A stretch of DNA of 5,732 nt, taken from Myxococcales bacterium (GTDB lineage Bacteria > Myxococcota > Myxococcia > Myxococcales > Anaeromyxobacteraceae). Positions within the stretch are counted from its first letter, which is position 1. Every line of letters starts with the position of its first letter. A model generated the notes under the pieces. It did not search any database. It was not told the origin of the DNA and saw only the letters and a program-made list of their open reading frames with translations. The translations under genes and the position numbers were made by a program. Below, piece after piece: positions 1-5,732 of this stretch. The stretch covers positions 1-5,732 of the forward strand of contig JAJXSQ010000156.1 in NCBI GenBank assembly GCA_021784495.1, in the 5' to 3' direction.

Positions 1-1
1 C

Positions 2-835
2 CTCTCCGGCGCGGCGCGCCCGGCTCCCCCCCCCCTGCCGTCGCCGGCGCGCCCGGCGCCCTGGCGCGACGTCACCCGGGGGCGGGGCCGGCGCGTCGTC
101 TACCTCCCGGCCTGCGTGGCGCGGACCTTCGGCCCCTCGCCGGGCGACCCGGAGGACCGCGCCGTCGCCGACGGGGTGCGCTCCCTCCTGGAGAAGGCCG
201 ACTACGACGTCCGCTTCCCGGCCGGGCTCGCGAGCCTCTGCTGCGGGCTCGCCTTCGAGAGCAAGGGCTTCCCGGAGCTGGCCGACGCCAAGGCCCGCGA
301 GCTCGAGGCGGCCCTCCTCGAGGCGAGCGACGGCGGGGCGATCCCGGTCCTCTGCGACACCAGCCCCTGCCTCCAGCGGATGCGCAAGACGCTCGACCGG
401 CGGCTCGCCCTCCTCGAGCCGGTCGAGTTCATCCACGACCACCTGCGCGACAAGCTCGCCTTCCGGCGGGAGCCGGGGCCGGTGGCGCTCCACGTCACCT
501 GCAGCGCGACGAAGATGGGGCTCGCCGCCAAGACCGAGGCGATCGCCCGGCTCTGCGCCGAGCAGGTGGTGATCCCGGCCGGCGTCGGGTGCTGCGGCTT
601 CGCCGGCGACCGCGGCTTCAGCCACCCGGAGCTCAACGCGAGCGCCCTCGCGCCGCTGCGCGCGGCCCTCCCCGACGGCTGCCGCGAGGGCTTCTCCAGC
701 AGCCGGACCTGCGAGATCGGGCTCGCCCACCACTCGGGCCGCCCCTACCGCTCGATCGTCTTCCTCGTGGACCGCTGCACCAGCCGCTCGGAAGCGCCAC
801 CCGCCGCACCCCCGCACCCCGGAGACGCCTCATGA
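2..835 (+). CDS. FAD/Fe-S D-lactate dehydrogenase, Dld-II type, C-terminal part (5' end outside the window)
   Basis: This frame is open from the left edge to a TGA stop at 833-835, giving 277 codons. The first possible start inside it, a GTG at 116, falls within the conserved run VVYLPACVARTFG, so it is an internal valine and the gene begins upstream. Two cysteine-rich CCG domains of the heterodisulfide-reductase/GlcF/LutA kind are visible. The first has YLPAC (C at 113-115), LCCG (239-250) and CDTSPC. The second has HVTCS, GCCGFAG (about 587-607) and a closing SSSRTCEIGL, followed by the IVFLVDRC ending typical of Dld-II proteins. In full-length members of roughly 900 residues or more, an FAD-binding domain and a ferredoxin-like domain precede this part. 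The enzyme oxidises D-lactate to pyruvate and feeds electrons to quinone at the inner membrane. The downstream lactate permease supports lactate over glycolate as substrate. A proline-rich linker (about 20-60) precedes the CCG region, and a short Pro/Ala-rich tail ends the protein. A glycolate oxidase-like enzyme is the main alternative. Confidence 0.85.
   Translation, partial: LSGAARPAPPPLPSPARPAPWRDVTRGRGRRVVYLPACVARTFGPSPGDPEDRAVADGVRSLLEKADYDVRFPAGLASLCCGLAFESKGFPELADAKARELEAALLEASDGGAIPVLCDTSPCLQRMRKTLDRRLALLEPVEFIHDHLRDKLAFRREPGPVALHVTCSATKMGLAAKTEAIARLCAEQVVIPAGVGCCGFAGDRGFSHPELNASALAPLRAALPDGCREGFSSSRTCEIGLAHHSGRPYRSIVFLVDRCTSRSEAPPAAPPHPGDAS
26..35 (+). repeat. C10 homopolymer inside the dehydrogenase gene
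   Basis: Ten consecutive C residues sit in codons for a proline-rich linker ahead of the first CCG domain. The frame is intact as given. Gain or loss of one base would shift the frame and remove both CCG domains. Confidence 0.9.
821..824 (+). promoter_or_regulatory. Ribosome binding site for the lactate permease
   Basis: GGAG lies seven bases ahead of the ATG at 832, inside the last codons of the dehydrogenase gene. It fixes the permease start at 832. The open frame extends upstream to a GTG at 589, but that extension runs over the dehydrogenase CCG domain and reads as an arginine/proline-rich out-of-frame peptide. Confidence 0.75.
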
Positions 836-2463
836 CCTGGACCCAAGTCTACACGCCGCTCGGAAACCTCTACCTCTCGGCGCTCGTCGCCGCCCTGCCG
901 GTGGTCGTGCTCCTCGGCTCGCTCGCCTTCTTCCACGTGAAGGCCCACGTCGCCGCGATCTACGGCCTGGTGGTGGCGCTCCTGGTGGCGATCTTCGTCT
1001 ACGGGATGCCCGGCCAGACCGCGGCGGCGACGGCGCTCTACGGCGCGGCGTTCGGGCTCCTGCCGATCGGCTGGATCATCCTGAACGCGATCTTCGTCTA
1101 CGACCTCTCGGTGAAGGCCGGGAAGTTCGAGGTGGTGAAGGAGACGATCGCCGGGCTGGCCGCCGACCGCCGCCTCCAGGTGCTGATCATCGGCTTCAGC
1201 TTCGGCGCCTTCCTCGAGGGGGCGGCCGGCTTCGGCACCCCGGTCGCGATCTGCGCGGCGATGCTCATCGGCCTCGGCTTCAAGCCCCTCCCGGCCGCCG
1301 GCCTCGCGCTCATCGGGAACACCGCGCCGGTCGCCTTCGGCGCCCTCGGCACCCCGATCAACGTCCTGGCGTCGGTGACCGGGATCAACGTCAACCTCCT
1401 CTCGGCCAACGTGGGCCGCCACCTCACCATCTTCTCGGTGATCATCCCCTTCTGGCTCGTCTGGCAGATGGCCGGCTTCGAGGGGATGGTCGAGGTCTGG
1501 CCCGCCGCCCTCGTCGCCGGCGTCGCCTTCGCCATCCCCCAGTTCATCGTCTCCAACTACTTCGGGCCGAACCTCGTGGACATCGTCTCCGCCATCGTCT
1601 CCCTGGCGGCGGTCTACACGCTGCTCAAGGTCTGGCAGCCGAAGACCGTCTGGCGCTTCCCCGAGGAGCGCGAGACCCCGCACGCCTCGGCCCGGCGGCA
1701 CACCGCGGGCGAGGCCTTCCTGGCCTGGATGCCCTGGATCGTCCTCTCGGTCTTCGTCTTCCTCTGGGGCTGGCCGTCGTTCAAGGGCTTCCTCAACCAC
1801 CTCTCCAACCCGACCTTCGACGTCCCCTTCCTCCACAAGGTCGTCCAGCGGGCCCCGCCGGTGGTGAAGAAGCTGACCCCCGAGGCGGCGCAGTACAGCC
1901 TGAGCTGGCTGTCGGCCACCGGCACCGGCCTGCTCCTCTCCGGCCTCGTCTCCGGCACCCTCCTCGGCTTCGGCCCCGGGACCCTGGCCCGCGTGTACGG
2001 CGGCACCCTCTGGCGGCTGCGCTTCTCGCTCCTCACCATCGCCGCCATGCTCGCCCTCGGCTTCACCACCCGCTACGCCGGCTCCGACTCGACCATGGGG
2101 CTCGCCTTCGCCTCGACCGGCGCCCTCTTCCCGTTCTTCTCGCCGGTCCTCGGCTGGCTCGGCGTGGCGCTCACCGGGTCGGACACCTCCTCCAACGTCC
2201 TCTTCGGCAACCTCCAGGTGGTGAGCGCCAACCAGATCGGGATGAGCGCGGTCCTCGCCGCCTCGGCCAACAGCACCGGCGGCGTCATGGGCAAGATGAT
2301 CGACGCGCAGTCGATCGTGGTGGCCGGCGTCGCCACCAACCAGCACGGCAAGGAGGGGGAGATCCTCCGCTACGTCTTCTTCCACTCGCTCGCGCTGGCG
2401 GGGCTGGTCGGGATCCTCGTCTACGTGCAGTCGACCTTCTTCCCCTGGACGATCGCCGGCTGA
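832..2463 (+). CDS. lldP: L-lactate permease (LctP/LldP family)
   Basis: This 543-residue integral membrane protein belongs to the lactate permease family (TC 2.A.14), which takes up L- and D-lactate, and often glycolate, with protons across the inner membrane. Its length is close to the roughly 550 residues usual for the family. The N-terminus MTWTQVYTPLGNLYLSALVA is typical. Conserved family blocks are GAFLEGAAGFGTPVAICAA (125-143), NTAPVAFGALGTPI (163-176), GSDTSSNVLFGNLQ (449-462) and ANSTGGVMGKMIDAQSI (479-495). Hydrophobic helices run nearly end to end. They are broken by a charged loop at about 268-293 and a soluble loop at about 317-355. The ATG overlaps the dehydrogenase stop (ATGA), which suggests translational coupling within one operon. 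The gene is intact and ends directly before a strong terminator. The fine substrate choice among lactate isomers and glycolate cannot be read from the sequence. Confidence 0.95.
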   Translation: MTWTQVYTPLGNLYLSALVAALPVVVLLGSLAFFHVKAHVAAIYGLVVALLVAIFVYGMPGQTAAATALYGAAFGLLPIGWIILNAIFVYDLSVKAGKFEVVKETIAGLAADRRLQVLIIGFSFGAFLEGAAGFGTPVAICAAMLIGLGFKPLPAAGLALIGNTAPVAFGALGTPINVLASVTGINVNLLSANVGRHLTIFSVIIPFWLVWQMAGFEGMVEVWPAALVAGVAFAIPQFIVSNYFGPNLVDIVSAIVSLAAVYTLLKVWQPKTVWRFPEERETPHASARRHTAGEAFLAWMPWIVLSVFVFLWGWPSFKGFLNHLSNPTFDVPFLHKVVQRAPPVVKKLTPEAAQYSLSWLSATGTGLLLSGLVSGTLLGFGPGTLARVYGGTLWRLRFSLLTIAAMLALGFTTRYAGSDSTMGLAFASTGALFPFFSPVLGWLGVALTGSDTSSNVLFGNLQVVSANQIGMSAVLAASANSTGGVMGKMIDAQSIVVAGVATNQHGKEGEILRYVFFHSLALAGLVGILVYVQSTFFPWTIAG

Positions 2464-2475
2464 GTCCGTCGGGGA

Positions 2476-2521
2476 GCGAGGGCCCCCTCCCGGTTCGGCG
2501 GGAGGGGGCCTTCGTCTTTTT
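2476..2521 (+). terminator. Intrinsic terminator of the lactate operon
   Basis: A perfect 12-bp GC-rich stem (2481-2492 with 2499-2510) closes a six-base loop, GTTCGG. Five further pairs, two of them G-U, can extend the stem outward using 2476-2480 and 2511-2515. The stem is followed by a T-rich tract, CTTTTT, at 2516-2521. It starts 13-18 bases after the permease stop and separates the lactate unit from the efflux unit. No A-rich tract precedes the left arm, so it should act on the + strand only. Confidence 0.9.
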
Positions 2522-2550
2522 CACCCTTTCGGGTCATGCGCGCCGGCGGC

Positions 2551-2562
2551 GCGCTCGAGCGC
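2551..2562. promoter_or_regulatory. Candidate operator: 12-base palindrome touching the -35 box
   Basis: GCGCTCGAGCGC is a perfect palindrome that ends at the base before the TTGACA of the downstream promoter. AGCGCT, formed by its right end plus the next base (2558-2563), recurs at 2591-2596 over the -10 region. TetR-family repressors bind inverted repeats placed like this, so autoregulation by the next gene is a reasonable inference. Short GC palindromes are common by chance in such DNA. A second inverted repeat, GCGCGCC-GGC-GGCGCGC, lies at 2538-2554. Confidence 0.4.
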
Positions 2563-2593
2563 TTGACAACCGCGGCAGGCGGCCGCATATAGC
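2563..2593 (+). promoter_or_regulatory. Sigma70-like promoter of the tetR-efflux operon
   Basis: TTGACA (2563-2568) is a perfect -35 match. The -10 element is weaker: CATATA at 2586-2591 with a 17-base spacer, or TATAGC at 2588-2593 with a 19-base spacer. The stretch is the most AT-rich in the gap. Transcription would start near 2598-2601, almost on the ATG at 2603. A weak -10 beside an excellent -35 is compatible with tight repression. Confidence 0.55.
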
Positions 2594-2602
2594 GCTCACT
2601 TC

Positions 2603-3214
2603 ATGAATCCAGGTTCAACACGCGCGCGACCGGCCCGGCTCCGCGACCGGCTCCGCGAGGAGGCCGACCGGGCGATCCTGACCGCCGCCGAGGAGGTCTT
2701 CTCGGAGGAGGGTCTCGGCGCCCGGATGGAGCGGATCGCCGTGCGGGCCGGCGTCGCCGTCGGCACGCTCTACACCCACTTCGAGGACCGCAGCGCGCTC
2801 GTCGAGGCGCTCTCCACGTCGCGCCGCGAGGCGCTCGTCGCCCGGCTGGACGCCGCGAGCGCCGCGGTGGACGGGCGCCCCTTCCGCGAGCAGATCGGCG
2901 CCTTCCTCGGCGCGGTCGCCGAGCACGCCCGCGCCCACGGCCGGCTCCTCTCGGCGTTCGTCGAGGGCGGCGAGGGGCCGGCCCGCTGCCGGCCGCGCGA
3001 CTCGCTCCTCGACGCCTTCGTCGCCCGCGCCGACGCGCTGATCGCCCGGGGGATCGACGCCGGCGAGCTCCGCCCCGAGGGGCGGGCGCTCTACGGGACC
3101 GCGCTGATCGGGATGGTCCGCGCGCTCCTCGTCCCGGCCGTCCGCGGCGCCGCCGGCTGGGACGCGATCTCGGAGCTCCTCCCGGCCCTCTTCCTCGACG
3201 GGGCCCACCGGTGA
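2603..3214 (+). CDS. TetR/AcrR-family transcriptional repressor
   Basis: This 203-residue protein has the usual TetR length and layout. Residues 22-70 form the N-terminal three-helix DNA-binding domain: ILTAAEEVFSEEGLGARM, then the helix-turn-helix RIAVRAGVAVGTLYTHFED (44-62), where GTLYTHF is the family signature, then the start of helix 4. The remaining all-helical part is the variable ligand-binding and dimerisation domain, and its ligand cannot be named from sequence. The start at 2603 is well fixed: an in-frame TGA lies at 2564-2566, no ATG, GTG or TTG occurs between them, and the next ATG would cut the DNA-binding domain. No Shine-Dalgarno sequence precedes it, and the predicted transcription start is only a few bases away, so the message may be leaderless. 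It is the first gene of the efflux operon and its stop overlaps the MFS start (GTGA). It most likely represses its own promoter and is released by a pump substrate. Confidence 0.93.
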   Translation: MNPGSTRARPARLRDRLREEADRAILTAAEEVFSEEGLGARMERIAVRAGVAVGTLYTHFEDRSALVEALSTSRREALVARLDAASAAVDGRPFREQIGAFLGAVAEHARAHGRLLSAFVEGGEGPARCRPRDSLLDAFVARADALIARGIDAGELRPEGRALYGTALIGMVRALLVPAVRGAAGWDAISELLPALFLDGAHR

Positions 3215-4812
3215 CCGCCCTCGCGCCGGCGCGCCGCGCCCCGACCAACAAGTGGCTGGTCACCGTCTCGGTGACCTTCGGCACGCTCATGGGGGCGATC
3301 GACTCGTCGATCGTGAACGTCGCCCTCCCGCAGATCCGCGGGGCGGTGGGGGCCACGGTCCAGGAGATCACCTGGATCTCGACCGGGTTCGCCATCGCCA
3401 CCGTGCTGGTCATGCCCCTCACCGGCTTCCTGGGGCGGCTCTTCGGGCAGAAGCGCGTCTACATGGCGAGCCTGTTCCTCTTCATCGCCGGCTCGGCCCT
3501 CTGCGGCATGGCCCAGAGCCTCTGGACGCTGGTCGCCTTCCGCGCCCTCCAGGGCTTCGGGGCCGGCGCGCTGCAGCCGACCGAGCAGGCGATCCTCCGG
3601 CAGACCTTCCCCCCGCACGAGCAGGGGATGGCGATGGCCCTCTTCGCCATGGCGGTGATGATCGGCCCGGCGATCGGGCCGACCCTGGGCGGCTACATCG
3701 TCGACAACTACCACTGGGCCTGGATCTTCTTCATCAACCTCCCGGTGGGCGTCCTCGGCCTCCTCATGGTCTGGCGCTTCGTCCACGAGCCGGAGGACAT
3801 CCGCCTGGCGAACCTCGCCGACGCCGACGCCGTCCGCCGCAACTTCGACTGGCAGGGGATCGTCCTCCTCTGCGTCGGCCTCGCCAGCCTCCAGTACTTC
3901 CTCGAGGAGGGGCAGCGGGACGACTGGTTCGAGTCGCGGACCATCACCGTCTTCGCCCTCCTGGCCGGGCTCGGGATCGCCGCCTTCGTCTGGCGGGAGC
4001 TGACCGCCCGGGTCCCGGTGGTGAACCTGCGCCTCTTCAAGGACGCGGTCTTCACCTCGGGGACGCTCATCGGCGGGGTGATGTACGCGCTCCTCCTCAC
4101 CGGCATGTTCCTCATGCCGCTCTTCATGCAGGAGCTGCTCGGCTTCACCGCCATGCAGTCCGGCCTGGCGCTCATGCCGCGCGTCCTGGTGATGATGGCC
4201 ATCACCCCGGTGGTCGGCCGGCTCTACAACCACGTCTCGCCCCGGCTCATCGTCGCCTTCGGGATCCTCGCCTTCGTGGTCGGCGCCTGGGCCCAGGGCC
4301 ACTTCACCCTCGAGACCACCTCGGCCGGGGTGGTCGGCGCGATCCTCGTCCAGGGCGTCGGCTTCGCCTGCCTCTTCGTCCCGCTCACCACCGCGGCGCT
4401 CTCCAACATCGAGCGGCGCAGCCTCACCGACGCGACCGGCCTCAACTCGCTCCTGCGCCAGATCGGCGCCTCGGCGGGGCTGGCCATCTTCGCCACCCTC
4501 CTCGACCGCTTCGTCGTCCAGGCCCGCCACGGCCTCGTGGCCCACCTCGACCCGGGCCGCCCCGAGGTGATCGCGCGGCTCGGCGCCACCGCGGCCGGCT
4601 TCGCGGCGCGCGGCTACGACGCGGTCACCGCCCGGGGGATGGCGCTCGGCGCGCTCGACGGCACCGTCGCCCGCCAGGCGTCGGTGCTCGGCTTCGAGAA
4701 GGTCTTCCAGCTCACCGGGCTCTGCTTCCTGGCCGTGCTGCCGCTCCTCGCCTTCCTCAAGGTGAAGCGGCACGCCGGTCCAGCTCCCCACGTCGAGGTC
4801 GCGATCGAATGA
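3211..4812 (+). CDS. DHA2-family (EmrB/QacA) MFS drug:proton antiporter
   Basis: This 533-residue inner-membrane transporter has the length and helix pattern of 14-helix DHA2 proteins. Family motifs are in order: D1 in helix 1 (GTLMGAIDSSIVNVALPQI, about 24-42, with the acidic D31), motif A in the loop after helix 2 (GFLGRLFGQKRVY, 72-84), motif B (RALQGFGAGAL, 111-121, with R111) and antiporter motif C (GPAIGPTLGG, 152-161). A long hydrophilic stretch at about 432-490, before the last helix, is the extra periplasmic loop seen in EmrB relatives. It should export amphipathic drugs or other hydrophobic toxic compounds in exchange for protons. The GTG start at 3211 overlaps the tetR stop, and the Shine-Dalgarno is weak (a G run at 3200-3203), so translation probably depends on coupling to tetR. 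The next gene encodes its membrane fusion partner. The substrate is unknown, and export of a self-made metabolite or siderophore is possible. Confidence 0.93.
   Translation: MTALAPARRAPTNKWLVTVSVTFGTLMGAIDSSIVNVALPQIRGAVGATVQEITWISTGFAIATVLVMPLTGFLGRLFGQKRVYMASLFLFIAGSALCGMAQSLWTLVAFRALQGFGAGALQPTEQAILRQTFPPHEQGMAMALFAMAVMIGPAIGPTLGGYIVDNYHWAWIFFINLPVGVLGLLMVWRFVHEPEDIRLANLADADAVRRNFDWQGIVLLCVGLASLQYFLEEGQRDDWFESRTITVFALLAGLGIAAFVWRELTARVPVVNLRLFKDAVFTSGTLIGGVMYALLLTGMFLMPLFMQELLGFTAMQSGLALMPRVLVMMAITPVVGRLYNHVSPRLIVAFGILAFVVGAWAQGHFTLETTSAGVVGAILVQGVGFACLFVPLTTAALSNIERRSLTDATGLNSLLRQIGASAGLAIFATLLDRFVVQARHGLVAHLDPGRPEVIARLGATAAGFAARGYDAVTARGMALGALDGTVARQASVLGFEKVFQLTGLCFLAVLPLLAFLKVKRHAGPAPHVEVAIE
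4795..4798 (+). promoter_or_regulatory. Ribosome binding site for the membrane fusion protein
   Basis: GAGG lies ten bases ahead of the ATG at 4809, inside the end of the MFS gene. It supports the overlapping start. Confidence 0.5.
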
Positions 4813-5732
4813 AACCAGAACGGAACATCGCCGCGGCCGGCGGCTCCCCCGGCCAGCCCTCGCCGGGAGCCCCCGCCCCGGCGTCCCCCCCGGCGGGGCG
4901 CCGCAGGCCGCTCCTCATCATCGGCGCCGTGGTGGCGCTGCTCGCCGCCGGCTGGGGGATCCACGCGCTCCTCGTCGCCGGGACCGAGGGGACCGACGAC
5001 GCCCAGATCGACGCCGACGTGGTCTCCATCGGCCCGCGGGTCCCGGGCCAGGTGATCCGGGTCCTCGTCCGGGAGAACCAGCCGGTGAAGAAGGGGGACC
5101 TGCTCTTCGAGCTCGACCCGGCCGACTACGCGGCGCGGGTGCAGCAGGCCGAGGCCGATCTCGACCTGGCCGTCTCGCAGGCGACGGTGGTGGAGGCCTC
5201 CGCGCGCGGCGGCCTGTCGACCGCCCAGGCCGGCCTCACGGCCAGCGCCGCCGGGCTCGCCGGGTCGGCGGCCCAGGTGGACGCGGCGCGCGCCGCGGTC
5301 ACCCGCGCCGAGGCCGAGGCGCGGCGGGCGGCCTCCGACCTGGAGCGCGTCCGGGCCCTCAAGGCCGGCGACGCGATCTCCCAGGAGCGCTTCGACTCGG
5401 TCCTGGCGACGAACGACGCGGCGCAGGCCGCCCTGGCCGCGGCCCGGGCGCAGCTCACCAGCGCCGAGGAGGGGCGGCGGAGCGCCGAGGGGCGCGTCCG
5501 CGAGGCGGCCGGCCGCCTGGTCGTCTCCTCCCCCATCGACGCCCAGATCGCCGCCGCGCACGCGCGCGTCCGGGCGGCGCAGGCGACCCTCGATCTGGCC
5601 CGCAACCAGCTCGCCTACACCCGGGTCAGCGCCCCCACCGATGGGGTCCTCTCCCGGCTCCAGGCCCGCGAGGGCGGGCTGGTGGCCGCCGGACAGGTGA
5701 TGGCCCAGCTCGTCCCGGCCCGCCTGTACGTC
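4809..5732 (+). CDS. EmrA/HlyD-type membrane fusion protein of the efflux pump (3' end outside the window)
   Basis: The frame is open from an ATG that overlaps the MFS stop (ATGA) to the right edge, giving 308 residues. EmrA-like proteins are near 390, so roughly 80-100 residues are probably missing. A Pro/Ala/Gly-rich cytoplasmic tail (1-33) containing RRR at 31-33 precedes one membrane anchor (about 34-57). The first half of the lipoyl/barrel-sandwich domain follows (about 64-105: TDDAQIDADVVSIGPRVPGQ, then ENQPVKKGDLLFELDP). A long alanine-rich helical hairpin covers about 106-268. The second lipoyl half is YTRVSAPTDGVLSRL (270-284) with its EGGLVAAGQVM turn. The hairpin tip has R180, L184 and S191, spaced as in the RLS motif by which AcrA and MacA contact TolC. 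The protein should bridge the MFS pump across the periplasm to an outer-membrane channel, which implies a Gram-negative cell. No outer-membrane gene is seen here, but one could follow. Confidence 0.92.
   Translation, partial: MKPERNIAAAGGSPGQPSPGAPAPASPPAGRRRPLLIIGAVVALLAAGWGIHALLVAGTEGTDDAQIDADVVSIGPRVPGQVIRVLVRENQPVKKGDLLFELDPADYAARVQQAEADLDLAVSQATVVEASARGGLSTAQAGLTASAAGLAGSAAQVDAARAAVTRAEAEARRAASDLERVRALKAGDAISQERFDSVLATNDAAQAALAAARAQLTSAEEGRRSAEGRVREAAGRLVVSSPIDAQIAAAHARVRAAQATLDLARNQLAYTRVSAPTDGVLSRLQAREGGLVAAGQVMAQLVPARLYV

Noticed and set aside
589..831. A possible 81-codon N-terminal extension of the permease
   Set aside because: It overlaps the conserved second CCG domain of the dehydrogenase in another frame and encodes an Arg/Pro-rich peptide. 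A good ribosome binding site and the family-typical N-terminus both point to the ATG at 832.
745..2385. A long minus-strand open frame of 546 codons opposite the permease gene
   Set aside because: It is rich in Glu, Gly, Asp and Arg with no recognisable domain. Such frames arise opposite genes whose third codon positions are nearly all G or C, and the + strand protein here is an unmistakable permease.
2523..2534. A small hairpin ACCC-TTTC-GGGT behind the terminator
   Set aside because: It has only four base pairs and no following T tract. It is too weak to call a second terminator or a regulatory element.
2604..2617. An imperfect inverted repeat TGAA-N6-TTCA over the tetR start codon region
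   Set aside because: The four-base arms are short and the centre pairs poorly. The palindrome next to the -35 box is a better operator candidate.
3091..4791. A long minus-strand open frame of 566 codons opposite the MFS gene
   Set aside because: It has the same low-complexity charged composition and no motifs, while the + strand carries the full set of DHA2 motifs.
5510..5640. A possible duplicated lipoyl half in the fusion protein (LVVSSPIDAQI followed by TRVSAPTDGVL)
   Set aside because: The first stretch lies within the returning helix of the hairpin, and from memory such a PIDAQIAAA-like stretch is normal in relatives of this family. Only the second stretch has the full AP-x-DG lipoyl motif.

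Overview
The window is very GC-rich, and third codon positions are almost always G or C. The gene types and base composition fit a high-GC proteobacterium or myxobacterium, and an Anaeromyxobacter-like member of the Myxococcota is my best guess. That guess rests on composition and gene content only. All five genes lie on the + strand and fall into two transcription units.

Unit 1 (1-2521) is the end of a lactate-use operon. It opens with the 3' part of a large FAD/Fe-S D-lactate dehydrogenase of the Dld-II type, of which only the C-terminal CCG-domain half is in the window. A complete LldP/LctP-family lactate permease follows, overlapping the dehydrogenase stop by four bases (ATGA). A strong intrinsic terminator lies directly behind the permease. 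The permease would import lactate with protons and the dehydrogenase would oxidise it to pyruvate, passing electrons to the respiratory chain. Shewanella has the same pairing of lldP with dld-II.

The 139-base gap (2464-2602) holds the terminator, a 12-base perfect palindrome, a sigma70-like promoter and two copies of AGCGCT that bracket the promoter core.

Unit 2 (2563 to the right edge) is a drug-efflux operon: a TetR-family repressor, a 14-helix DHA2 (EmrB/QacA) MFS transporter, and an EmrA/HlyD-type membrane fusion protein cut by the window edge. Both junctions are four-base overlaps (GTGA, ATGA). The fusion protein carries the R-x3-L-x6-S signature used to dock on TolC, so the pump is probably tripartite. 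Its outer-membrane partner is either downstream or elsewhere in the genome.

Nothing here amounts to a new system. The points most worth checking are the apparently leaderless repressor mRNA, the palindrome touching its -35 box, and a C10 run inside the dehydrogenase reading frame.
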